Shown here: positions 38,501-48,300 of the stretch, in pieces
Numbering within the stretch: position 1 is the first letter of the stretch
Layout of the letters: every line of letters starts with the position of its first letter
From: Microplitis mediator
Lineage: Eukaryota > Arthropoda > Insecta > Hymenoptera > Braconidae
NCBI RefSeq assembly: GCF_029852145.1
Contig: NC_079969.1
Coordinates: forward strand, 5,270,001-5,334,000
Length of the DNA: 64,000 nt
Direction: 5' to 3'
Notes under the pieces: model-generated
Told to the model about the DNA's origin: nothing
Seen by the model: the letters and a program-made list of their open reading frames with translations, nothing else
Database searches by the model: none
Translations under genes and position numbers: made by a program

Positions 38501-40191
38501 TTAAAAGATAGTACTCGAAATACTAATTATTGAATTTTCAGTATTCCTTCAATCTCAAAATAAAACATATATGATTACCAATTTTAAATACTATTAAAAA
38601 TTAGTATTTCAAATACTAATTTTTAAATTTCCTCTGTTTCATGAACCTCAAATTAAAAAAATACTTTATTACCCCTACTAAATACTTTTAAAAATTAGTA
38701 TTGTAAATAGTACTGTAGTCATTTTAAAATAAATGATTCAAAATTCTCTTGAATACTTCAAGTATTTGAAAGTTTTAATAAAATAACGTGAAAAAAGTAT
38801 TCAAGTACTAAATTCTAATAAAATATTCAAAGTATTTAAAAAAGTTAACAATTATTTTTACATATATTTATTATTTTTCATACTTACTCATTATCAAATG
38901 CCACCAGTACTTCATTTTCAAATACATCCGTAACGTAGGCCTAGACAAAATAACAATATATTAATAAACTTTTCAATGCAACATAAAATAAAAATATATA
39001 TCATAGTATAATATAATTTATAATAAATATATAACATTACAGTCCACGAAATTATAAAAATCAAGTAAATGTAATAAATTTAAAAATTTTAATTACTGCA
39101 GCCAAGTAAAAATAGTTTACAAAATTACGTTTTTTTTTATTTTATCATAAAAAATATTCAGTTTAGAAAAAAATTTTTTACTAAAATTAACAGACGTCAA
39201 ATTTTTTTTTAATTTCTAAAAAAATTAAGAAAAAATAAAAAACAAAAATTTTTAAAAATAATTTCGTAAAAAAGATTTTTTTTTTTTCATATTTAAAAAT
39301 AAACAAATTGTCGATTTTTGTTGCTTTGACAGAAATAAATCAAAATAATTTATGATCCTGAAGTTAGCAGACATTTAAAAATTTTTGAATTTTCGTTTTT
39401 CAGTAAATCAATTGCAAAAAAATAATATAAAAATATGCACATGTAGAAAATTTAAAAAACTACAGGTGCAATTTTTTCAAATATTTTTTTTTTAATGTTT
39501 TATCGTCTAAAAAAAAAATCCAAAAATTATTAGACGTCTGCTAACTTCAGTATCATAAATAATTTTTATAAATAAAAAAAATTATTTGCCAAATAAATTA
39601 CAAATTTTTTTTTCTCCTACAAAATCAACCACAAGAACAAAAGAATCTTAAAAAAAAAATTCTTAGCAAAAAAAAAAAACGTCCAATAAAAAATTATACA
39701 AATATATCACTAAAAAAAGTATTAAAAAAAATTACACATAAATAATTATCCACCAAAACTAAAATTTAATTTCTAGCAAAAAAAAAAAATCCCACGTTCA
39801 GGCCGACTTCAGTTTCCTCCCAACCGAGCGCTAAAAATTTAAAAACGCAAAAAAAAAAATAAAATTACCCACAAATATGAATAATAAAAATCCAAGAAAT
39901 AATAATTAGTAAATGGTATTAAAAAAAAATAATAAAATCACGCCCTGTCAAAGGGAGAAAGACATGGCGTCGTAGAAGCCGCGCGTTGTGGGCAGTTGTA
40001 ACGCTGCTGGGTTAGATAAAAAATAATAAAAGTACACAATAAATAATAATAATTATTATTATTGACAGTAATAAATAAATAGATAATTATATAAATAATA
40101 TAAATAACAATAATATAATAATACTTATCACATAATAAACCTTATAATACGCTCCGTTTTCGCCGCATACTTCGACTGCGAGATCCTCCAT
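20573..40191 (-). CDS. FMR1: Fragile X messenger ribonucleoprotein (FMRP) orthologue, complete gene
   Basis: FMRP is an RNA-binding, ribosome-associated translational regulator in neurons and germline. Coding exons (high to low): 40191-40141, 38940-38888, 36838-36688, 34556-34393, 33700-33535, 33348-33278, 28908-28761, 27076-26939, 25056-24913, 24101-23906, 23825-23574, 21889-21794, 20760-20573. All junctions are GT-AG and in phase, giving 605 aa. The N-terminus MEDLAVEVCGENGAYYK opens the tandem Tudor/Agenet module (about 1-130). A KH0-like region follows, then KH1 (GLAIGAHGANIQQARK), KH2 (VLVGKVIGKNGRIIQEIVDK), a glutamine/charged helix, an RGG-rich tract (GGGGRGGRGG) and an arginine-rich C-terminus ending NGTSG. 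The start is the family start. Two optional exons are listed separately. Introns are large and packed with transposon relics. Length and order fit insect FMR1. Confidence 0.97.
20761..21793 (-). repeat. FMR1 intron 13 with ATATGATCATATA repeats
   Basis: This intron separates the last two coding exons. Positions 21160-21620 are a field of ATATGATCATATA and ATATGGTCATATA words like that at 17500-18560. I see nothing else in the rest. Confidence 0.75.
22416..23009. mobile_element. Fold-back element in FMR1 intron 12
   Basis: The left arm (CACTGAAAAAAAAATTTGCT, then a run with CAGGATTACGCAG and ACTTTACTTACCA-like words in complement) is matched by an inverse right arm ending near AAATTTTTTTTTTAGTG. 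The arms contain AACAAATGATACTTCGTTGC and its inverse. The ends resemble the CACTG family. It is non-coding. Confidence 0.75.
24440..24890. mobile_element. Inverted-repeat remnant in FMR1 intron 10
   Basis: It contains GGCACGGGATAAAACACGATT and the near-inverse AATCGTGTTGTTTCATTCCC, ending in CTGCCACACAATATAC. Related phrases recur at 30120-30232 and 50917-51010, so this is a dispersed family of short fold-back elements. Boundaries are approximate. Confidence 0.55.
25170..25615. mobile_element. Fold-back element with GACAAAATAT/ATATTTTGTC words
   Basis: The left part carries CCGAAGACAAAATAACCGCG and GACAAAATATCTCCGGAC. The right part carries their inverses (GTCCGGGGATATTTTGTC, TATCGCGGATATTTT). 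It lies in the intron between the microexon and coding exon 9. It shares its vocabulary with the elements at 27277-27476 and 28424-28565. The minus-strand ORF 25469-25732 is a by-product. Confidence 0.65.
26479..26517 (-). CDS. FMR1: Predicted 13-codon optional microexon in the KH2 loop of FMR1
   Basis: The 39-nt segment encodes ITSGSSGNVHTDR in frame. It lies between an acceptor (CTCGGTAG) and a strong donor (GTAAGTAT), in the intron separating DKSGV from VRVKIEGD. Skipping gives the canonical KH2 sequence. Inclusion lengthens the loop of KH2 with Gly/Ser residues. Mammalian FMR1 has an alternatively spliced exon 12 at the corresponding KH2 position (established knowledge), which supports a real optional exon here. 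Confidence 0.75.
27221..27655. mobile_element. Dispersed repeat copy carrying a nested insertion
   Basis: Sequence from AACAGGGGTTATCAGATATT to TACGAACCCCTG is a close copy of 43369-43614, with matching ends AGGGGTT / AACCCCT as inverted termini. In this copy about 200 bp (27277-27476) interrupts it. The uninterrupted relative shows where the insertion went in. It lies in the FMR1 intron between coding exons 7 and 8. Confidence 0.75.
28424..28565. mobile_element. Short fold-back MITE (GAGCACCTGACAAAATAT ends)
   Basis: GAGCACCTGACAAAATATCT at the left is the inverse of AGATATTTTGTC...AGGTGCTC at the right, and the whole folds back with a short loop. It is in the same family as 25170-25615 by vocabulary. 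Small ORFs across it are artefacts. Confidence 0.8.
28684..28758. repeat. ATT/AAT microsatellite abutting an FMR1 splice donor
   Basis: A run of AAT units, slightly interrupted, stops within a few bases of the GT donor of coding exon 7 (donor at 28760-28759, minus strand). On the transcript it reads GTAATTATTATT. Length changes here would alter the start of the intron directly. Confidence 0.9.
30672..30746 (-). CDS. FMR1: Predicted 25-codon cassette exon of FMR1 (between coding exons 6 and 7)
   Basis: The 75-nt segment is preceded by the acceptor CATTTCAG and followed by the donor GTGAGAAAT. It is open in the reading phase set by the flanking exons (phase 2 in, phase 2 out). It would add about KFRSSNLNYHRVSDYEAGSR plus five residues between QTVGG and YTDEFNVRE, just before KH1. 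It is symmetric, so it can be skipped or included without frame change. The added residues are polar and rich in serine, arginine and tyrosine, as in a flexible, phosphorylatable linker. Inclusion is inferred from splice signals and open frame only. Confidence 0.7.
30859..31533. mobile_element. Inverted-repeat element with AAGGTAAAAGCCC ends
   Basis: AAGGTAAAAGCCCTTATACACG at the left is mirrored by CGGGTATAGGGGCTTTTACTTT at the right, with further matches around GCTCACTTTT / AAAGTGAGC. The interior is AT-rich and non-coding. The ends are approximate. Confidence 0.7.
34092..34366. mobile_element. MITE with CACTGTAAAAAAT ends in FMR1 intron 4
   Basis: The ends CACTGTAAAAAATCAGG and AAATTTTTTACAGTG are inverted repeats. 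The interior repeats CACTCCG and GGAGT words and holds a 13-base C run near 34243. It is non-coding. Confidence 0.7.
35191..35973. mobile_element. 783-bp non-autonomous element with hAT-like TAGGGTGG ends
   Basis: Left end TAGGGTGGTAGTTAAAAATT and right end AATTTTTAACGACCACCCTA are inverted repeats. The two arms stay similar for over 300 bp (for example TCCTGCGGCACGTG at the right mirrors CACGTGCCGCAGGA at the left). Flanks GTATATAT and ATATATAT match at 7 of 8 positions, consistent with an 8-bp target duplication. The TAGGGTGG terminus is shared with the autonomous-looking element at 52299-56790, so this may be mobilised by a related transposase. It lies in FMR1 intron 3. Confidence 0.8.
37250..38830. 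repeat. Degenerate tandem repeat filling FMR1 intron 2
   Basis: About 1.5 kb is composed of variants of AAATACTTTTAAAAATTAGTA and its inverse. Longer periods are marked by CACTGTTTCGTGAA (four or more occurrences around 37850-38650). It has no ORF. It ends just before the acceptor-proximal part of coding exon 2. Confidence 0.8.
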
Positions 40192-42395
40192 CTTGCTTAT
40201 GTGTGTGACAGTATAAAGCTAAAGTTATTAACAGCAATCACACAACAGCACTCACTCGTTCGTTCGTCGTTCGTTCGTTCAGTTACTTAGTTCACTTCTC
40301 TCAATCTCAATTCTCAACAACCGAGACCAAGTTACCCCTATATCTATAATATATATGTAGATACCGAGTACACACTAGACTACCGCCACGACCGCCACTG
40401 AACACAACGTCGACAACAGAAACAGACAACACTAGACTTGGTGCTGCTGCTGCTTTAGTTTTTGTCTATACTATGTACCTACTACGGGACAATACACAAC
40501 GCGAAAATTAAAAAATAACCAACGATACGGAAGCTAAAGAGATTTTAAAATAAAAAGTATGGGTATTATATTTATCCGCCAATGCACTGATACTTTTGCT
40601 AAATCTTTTATTTTATTGGTTGATGGTGGAAAGACAGATACCAGTGGCGCTTTTGCTGATGTTTTTTTAATTTAAACTAAACTTTATTTTTTTATCAAGT
40701 TCCATGGAAATAAGTCCTTTTTTAACCAATGGCAGAGAGGAATTTTAGGGTGATTTCATTTGTAATCTAAAGGCGGGAATTTTGAATTTTTATTGAGTTG
40801 CTCGACGTCTGATGATTTTTGAATTTTTTTGGGACGATAAATTGTAAAGAAAATGACAAAAATTTTATGGTAGTAAAGTTGGTGGACATCAGACAATTTT
40901 TTAAATTTTAAAATAATGAAATAAAATTTTATAAACAAAAAAATTCAAAAATGGGCTTGTGGAAAATTCTAAAATCAGTACGGGCATTTTTTTTATCATA
41001 TCAATTTAATTGTTTAATTTTTTTTAGATGTAATTCAAAAATTGTCTTTGTATTTTTTTTTTTTACGCCTTTTTTAAGGTCCATTAATTTTTATATCGAA
41101 AAATATGAAAGTAAAAAAATAGAAATTTTTATCAGTTTGAGTTTCTTTATCGCCCTTATGGTTCCTGGAAACCATAAGGGCGGATGACATATTTTTATTT
41201 TTAATAATAAATGTAATTGTACTCTACAAATATGAAAATAAATTAGTGTGAATGTAACTGATAGTAAGAAATTTTTTAAATTTTTGAATAAATAAATAAA
41301 ATGTAAGTAGAGTAAAAATTTAAAAGTGTGTATTCAGATAATTGAAAAAAAGCGCGCGCATTTTTTAAAATTCATTATTTAAATTTATTAATTTATTTAT
41401 TTAAAATTTATCAATTATCTAATGTTTGCTACATTCACTCACAAAAGTAAATGAAAACTCGTTTTATTTTGAATTTTATATATGAACGTATGGTTCCTGG
41501 GAGAGGTTCCTGGACCCATAAGGACGTGAAAGTAAATTTTTTTTCTTAAATAAATTTTGGTCGAGAAGTATGAAACTAAAAAAGTATAAATTTTTTATGA
41601 TTTTGAATTTTTTTTCACGCCCTTATAATTCCTAGGATAGATACCGGAACCACAAGGGCTTAAAAAATTCAAAATTAATCGAATTTGTCTTCGTACATTT
41701 TTATATTTTTATATATAAAATTATGAGTGTGAATTTAGCTGACAATTGTAAATCAAAAAAATTTTGAAATAAGAAATTAAATAAAAATCAAGTAAAATTA
41801 AAAAAATACACATCGGCAGAATTTGAAAATGAGTACATGCATTTTTTTTGTTTTTATGCTTTTGATTTTTTAATTTATTTATTTGTAATTTTAAGTTTGT
41901 TTGATGTCTGCTACATTTACACTCATAAAAGTTATCAATTTATCAGGATAATAATTTTATCCTGCATCCTTACGGTTCCTGAAATAGATATCGGAAATCC
42001 TAAGGGCTTATAAAAAGTTACTGGCATGAATTAGAAATATTTTTAAATTTAAAAAATTAAAAATTAACCCTTTGTACGTAATTCAAATTTACAGTTTGAA
42101 TTTTGGCGCCAAATGAAAATGAAAAAACTGGTACTGAAATTATTCAAAAAGTAGCGGCAATTGTTACTAGATAGCGCCAGGTTAAATTTCTTCAAGGTTA
42201 TAAAATTACTCGGACATCATTGAGTGCTTGGTTGATTGAAATTATTTTTTTTTTATAACCATTTTTGACAATAGTTTTTTTAATTTAAAATTTTTCGTTG
42301 ATAATAATAAATAGGTGGATTATTTATTGTGTTATAAATAAGTGACAAGTTTATAATTTTATTGGGGATGGTGATTTTTTGAGGGTGAGTTTAGA
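40192..42395. other. FMR1-WDR44 divergent intergenic region
   Basis: The two genes are transcribed away from each other, so both promoters and 5' leaders lie here. The FMR1 leader probably covers the GC-richer stretch 40192-40500, which includes four GCT (CAG on the transcript) triplets at 40443-40454. 40950-41940 is a diverged tandem duplication with hairpins, listed separately. No TATA box or initiator can be assigned with confidence. Short ORFs such as 40951-41187 overlap the duplication and are not supported. Confidence 0.65.
41000..42010. repeat. Diverged ~470-bp tandem duplication with four hairpins
   Basis: Matching landmarks recur about 470 bp apart: GAAAGTAAAAAAAT at 41107 and its like near 41565, the hairpin CCCTTATGGTTCCTGGAAACC at 41154 and its like at 41624, and GTTTGCTACATTCACTC near 41422 and its like near 41906. 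Hairpins of type CCTTATGGTTCC...GGAACCATAAGG occur at about 41153-41187, 41490-41520, 41622-41662 and 41967-42005. Confidence 0.65.
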
Positions 42396-45300
42396 ATGTC
42401 GGGGAGCAGTGATTCTGAAGAATTTTTTGATGCTGAAGATGACAGTTTTAATCGTAGCTCAAGGTATTTTTATTTGTTTATCTCAATTTCATAATTATTT
42501 AGTTAATTTATAATTAGAATTACTCCTTATTGATGTTCATTCATGTGGATGAGTGAATTTTTATTTTTATTTATGACATGATTGTATCGAAATTTTTTGC
42601 ACCAACGATGATGTTATGAAAACTTTATTATCGATTGTTGTCATAATATTTATTTTAGCATTTGAGACTAAAACAGTTTTAAATATTTTTTTTTCCCGCG
42701 ATAAAATTTGAAAATTTTTTTTTTTAATTTAAAATGTTTTTTACATTTCTATAAGACTTCTATTGAAAGTACACTAATTTTTATATTAAATTAAACTTTT
42801 TTTAACTGGGGGTAAATTAACCCTCGAAAGATGTCCAACTTGAACAGTTGAATGAAATAAATATTGAAAAATAAGTAAATGGACATTGACAAATTTTCTA
42901 TAGTAATAGATACCAATAGTAAAAAAGTATCAATATTATTTGTATATAGGGAAGAGGGGGGCAGAGTGGGCCCCTTGAGGAAAATAATTATAATGTCATT
43001 AATTTTTTATACGCGTTTATTTCTTTTTAGACCCTTGATACTTATTTTTACTTCATTATGCTGCGTCCATTAAAATTGAAAAATCGAAAATTAGGGGCAA
43101 AGTGGGCCCTCCAAAAAATTTTGGATTTGATATTTTTTACTCTTTACACATGTGATAGTTGCAAATAACTATAAAACAATTGTATTTTAATAACATAAAA
43201 GTCATTTTAATAGTCTGCAATTTTTGGCTGACATACTAGCGCATGTACGAAACATTTCAAAACTCTAGATCCGCTATATTTCTTACTTTTCATTTTGTTT
43301 TTTGATTTTCGTTTTACGAAAAACGTTCCGAACTTCAGGTACATAATTTTATTATTTTTTACTTTGTTAACAGGGGTTATCAGATATTTTCGACTGAGTT
43401 TTTTTCGGAAACAAAATCTCTAAATACAAAATACAGACCGCACATTAATGCACTACTGTCTAATCTAGCGAAGTGCGCTTAAATTGGTTGACAATATTCG
43501 TTTGTTTAAGAAAAAAACTCGGCCAAAGTTTCCATTTACTGCACAAGTGCAACAAAGATAGTACCGTTCGTGGACTTGAGTGTGATAGAGAGAGAAGTAC
43601 GAACCCCTGTTAATAAATTATATTTAATGAACAGTTTTGGTAGTCTATTTTAGCCCTCATTATATAAGAAATTTCGATAAGCTTATTATCCGTCCGAATT
43701 TCTTGGCGGATAGAAAATTTTGAGGGGCTCACTTTGCCTCATATATTTTGAAGTTTTAAAAATTTTAAGGCGCCTACTTTGCCCCCAGGGGCCCACTTGG
43801 CCCCTCCTCCCCTATAAAAAATGTTTCATTCAAAAATTTCAAAAAACCATTTTGCCCCACTGTGACAATGATATAAAAACCCCAAGAAACAGTACTACTT
43901 TATACTTTTATATTTTGTTATCATCCATCTATACATAAAAATTATCACACGCAATTTTTCACATCCGTACCTCTATAATTTTAATGCAATTATGTGATAT
44001 TATCAATAATCATAATGCATTAATCTCTGCAGCAGCATATAAAATAAGATAATAACAGCAGTGTACATTTACTATTATATATAGATCCATTAGCGATCCC
44101 AAATAGATTTAATTTACAATTTAAATGTAGGCTGTCTATTTAGATTAATGCATTTTTATTAACTAATAATGTTTAAAGTATGGCGACCGAAAAATTTGAT
44201 GGAAGCATTATTGCCGGTTTTAATATTCAATTGGATATTTGGTTATGGGCTGATACAGTATCCGGTTAACAATTTTGAATTTATTCAAACATTTTTGTAC
44301 TCAGTTGTAATATATATTATTTATATAACAACCTTAAGTTACACACTTTGGTATTTTATTACCGCACCATGGTTTTCAAATGGTGATAAAATATATTTGA
44401 TTGTTATCTTCTTAAATATTCTTATATTTATTACTAATGGTGTTATTAGTTGGTTCTATAAAAAAGTAAGTAGTGATTTTATTGTTAAAATAATAACCAA
44501 GAAATCTTGAGTGAAGTATTATTTTATTTAAAATATCCCATGTAACAATCTTATTTAAATCTTGCGTCAATATGGTCACTCGTGTTTTAGTTGTCTATGT
44601 CTTTGTCTGAGTGTAAATCTTGTTGCAGATATTGGTGAAAAGTTTTTAATTGCAAATCTTGTGCAGAAATCACAAGAAAACTGTGTTATGTTGTATCTAA
44701 AGAATTGTGCAAGCTAACACATGACTCGTTGATAAAATTACTTACACATTTCTCGCGCAAAACTTGCGCCAGAAATTTCTTAAAGATGCTTACGCATGAC
44801 TTGTGCCAGATTTGCTCAAGAAGCGCTATATCTATGTCGTAAGCCAAAGGAAGGGGTAAAGTGGCAGATAGTTATATCGCGCATCTTGAGCAAATCTGGC
44901 GCAAGTCATGCGTGAGCATCTTTAAGAAATTTCTGGCGCAAGTCTTGCGCAGGAAATGCGTAAGAGATTTTATCAACGGGCCATGTGTAAAATATCTGCA
45001 ATATTATTCCGTACAATATCATGTGCAGGTCATGCAAAAATCTTGACTTTAAATCTTGCATTAATATCTTGTGACAGATTTATAGATATATAAAGACGTG
45101 AGCGCGTAGGGGATTCCCGCGAGATTCTTAAGGAAAATTAACACAAGACTGCTACAAGATTGTCTTTTGTATGCCACCTTGTGCAAGTCTATGACTTATC
45201 TATCAAAAGATTTTACTGCTCAGTGTCTCCACACTCTAAAACCAAGTGTATAGTCGAAATTAACACTCTTGTCGAATAATATTGAAACGCCATAAGCAAT

Positions 45301-48300
45301 CTATAGATTTTTAACACACCGTGAAACGTGTTTTAAGTGACTACAAAAAACTATAGTTTTGTTTATGGCCTCAAACATAGAACACATTTAATATGTGTTA
45401 AAATAATACACGGAAAGAAAATTATGGCAGCGGTTCCCATAATTTTGTAAAATTTTTTCCTATACCATCATAGGAATTACGACCATAAATTATGGGAGCG
45501 GTTCCTATAATTATAGGAATGTTTCCCATAATTATAGGAATAGTTCCTATAATAATGGGAATGATACCCATCACACTATAGGAATGGTTCCTATAATTTA
45601 TAGGAATACTTTCTATAATATTATGGGAATCATTCCTATAATTTATGGGAATGGTTCCTATAATAGTATGGGAACTATTCCCATAATATTATGGGAATGA
45701 TTCCCATAATGCAATTGGAATGGTTCCTATACCATTATGGGAATAGTTCCCATACTATTATAGGAACCATTCCTATAATATTATGGGAATGGTTCCCATA
45801 TTATCATGAAAAAATTATTTTAAAGAAGTGTGGTAATCACTTCTACAATACACAGAAATATTATTAAACATAAAAACAAAAATTCAAACATTGAAAAAAA
45901 AATCGTATTTGGCAAAAAAACATTAAAATTTTTAACAAGAATTTTTTGTCAGCACAAAACATTCAAGAAAATTCAAATTTTGGGAATTTTCTACACTATT
46001 GTGCAAAAAAAAAATTTTATGATATTATAGGGATGGTTCCCATAACATTATGGGAATAGTTCCCATAATATTATAGGAATAGTTCCTATACCAATATGGG
46101 AACCATTCCCATAATAGTATGGGAATGATTCCCATACCATTATGGGAATGGTTCCCATAATGATATGAGAATGGTTCCCATAATATTATGGGAATGGTTT
46201 CCATAATGGTATAGGAACCATTCCCATAATGGTATGGGAACTATTCTCATACTATTATGGGAATGGTTCCCATAATATATGGGAACCATCCCTATAGTAG
46301 TATAGGTACTATTCCCATACCATTATGGGAACCATTCCCATAATGCATAGCAAAACTTCCCATAATTTTCTTTCCGTGTACACTTGTAACACAGTTGGTT
46401 TTAGAGTGCACTAGCAACTTGATATGGAAATCGTTACATGGGACGTTGAAATTTCTCAGCTTTACATATCTTTTTTTCGATAGAAAACACAGGAATTAAT
46501 CTCCAGGAGCATAAAAGTTGAAAAAACACTTGAGTGCCTCGGAATATCAGTGAATAATAAACACGCTTTCAATTTTAATGTAATATGGACTGTTTATTGG
46601 ATTATAAGTTCATTAGTACTTGCTGTAACGTCAATAGTGTGGTCATTAGATGATATGGATATAGTAACAAATATATCAGTGACACTGGTTCTTCAACATC
46701 CATTAAATATGAACTTAATAATAGACTTAAATTATGGTTTGCTGATACGACACATGAGAATATTATTTCAGAGTGTAAATAAAGTATTTTTAGATATTGT
46801 TAAAATTCAAAATACTAATACATCTGTTAATAATTCTTGGTCGAATATTGGTCAACAAAATAAAAATAAATTGATGAGAATTAATTTCATTACACAGAGA
46901 ATTTCATCACACGATATTAACAATATTCTCCAAATTTTCAAGTAATTCGTTTTTTTTTCTGAAGGAGGTTTGACCGAAACTAGTGTGTCAAAGTAGTGTT
47001 TAAATTTTTTCGTTTGCTAAATTCTCCTAATAGTTATACAAATTCATTATTTTAATTTATAATAACATAACGAATTCATAAATTTATATTTATTACTTAT
47101 TTAATTAAAGAAAGTAATAAAATTACTTGGTTATTTTTGACTCATATAATTTAATAAAAAGATTTTGCAACAGCGCGTTCTAACTTCTTACACATCGATA
47201 TTCAAATTAAAGCGGGAAAAATTCATTTCTAATCTCGTCTCTCTTATTAATGTATTTCTATCTTTGTTTTTTCTCTCAGCTACTTCCGCGACATTGCCAA
47301 ACCCTCAATAATATGTATTTCTGTCGATGAACGAGATTAAATATTAAAGTTTAACTTGAATTATTTAAATAATTACAACGGTAACACTATATTGTTCAAA
47401 TCTTATCATATTCTAAAAATATTCATGTTTATGGCATGTGGTTTTTTATTTCTTAAACTTGGGAGGTTAATAATGAAAAAAATCTAATAAGTCATGACGA
47501 AAGCTTGTCCGCCATAAGAGTCTGTGTATAAGAACTTTAAAAACGTCATTTTAAAATCCTTTTCTCTAAAAAACTAGACGGTGGATCATATTCAAATTTT
47601 GAGAATACATAGATAAAGTACTTCTTTACATGTATACTAAGTTTCAAATCTTAAAGTTGGAAAATCCTTTTTACATTAGATTCGGTCGAGCCCCCTCAAG
47701 CAAAGTTTTTTTTCTCTGGATTTTTGAATTCCAATTCGCAATTTTTTGTTAACGACAAAAAATAAAGGAGTTTTGTTTTACAGGAGCATCCATTTAGAAT
47801 TAACGATACTGTGTCAAAAAATAACAGATATATTTGGATTTCAAATAATTATGATGCTGGTATCATCATTTGTTGTAATTCTTTCGCATTTTTATTGTTT
47901 GTATTTGGTATTACTCAGTAAGAAAATGGAGGATAATGAAAAAGTATTTGAAGTTTCTGTGTTCTTAATTTGGATTGCAATCACTGTTATTAAATTTTTT
48001 TTTATAAATTATATTTGCGCTGAAACAATTAACGAGGTACTTATATATTGTTAAAACAGATATTGTTTTTTTTTTTTTTACTAAATTATATTATTTATAA
48101 TTTGAGTAATAAATGTTTATCATTTAAGTGGAAGCGAACTGGTAAAATAATTCACAGACTTGAGATAAATGTACAAGATAACAAATTACGTAATGAAATT
48201 CAATTATTTTCAATTCAAATGATACAAAATCATCTTACCTTTTCACCATGCGGATTAGTTGATTTAGGATATTCGTTTATACGAGATGTAAGTGAATGCA

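Noticed and set aside
40443..40454. CAG repeat in the FMR1 leader as an equivalent of the human CGG repeat
   Set aside because: Only four triplets, of different sequence; no sign of expansion.
40951..41187. 78-aa ORF upstream of WDR44
   Set aside because: Falls in the diverged tandem duplication; the duplicate copy does not keep the frame.
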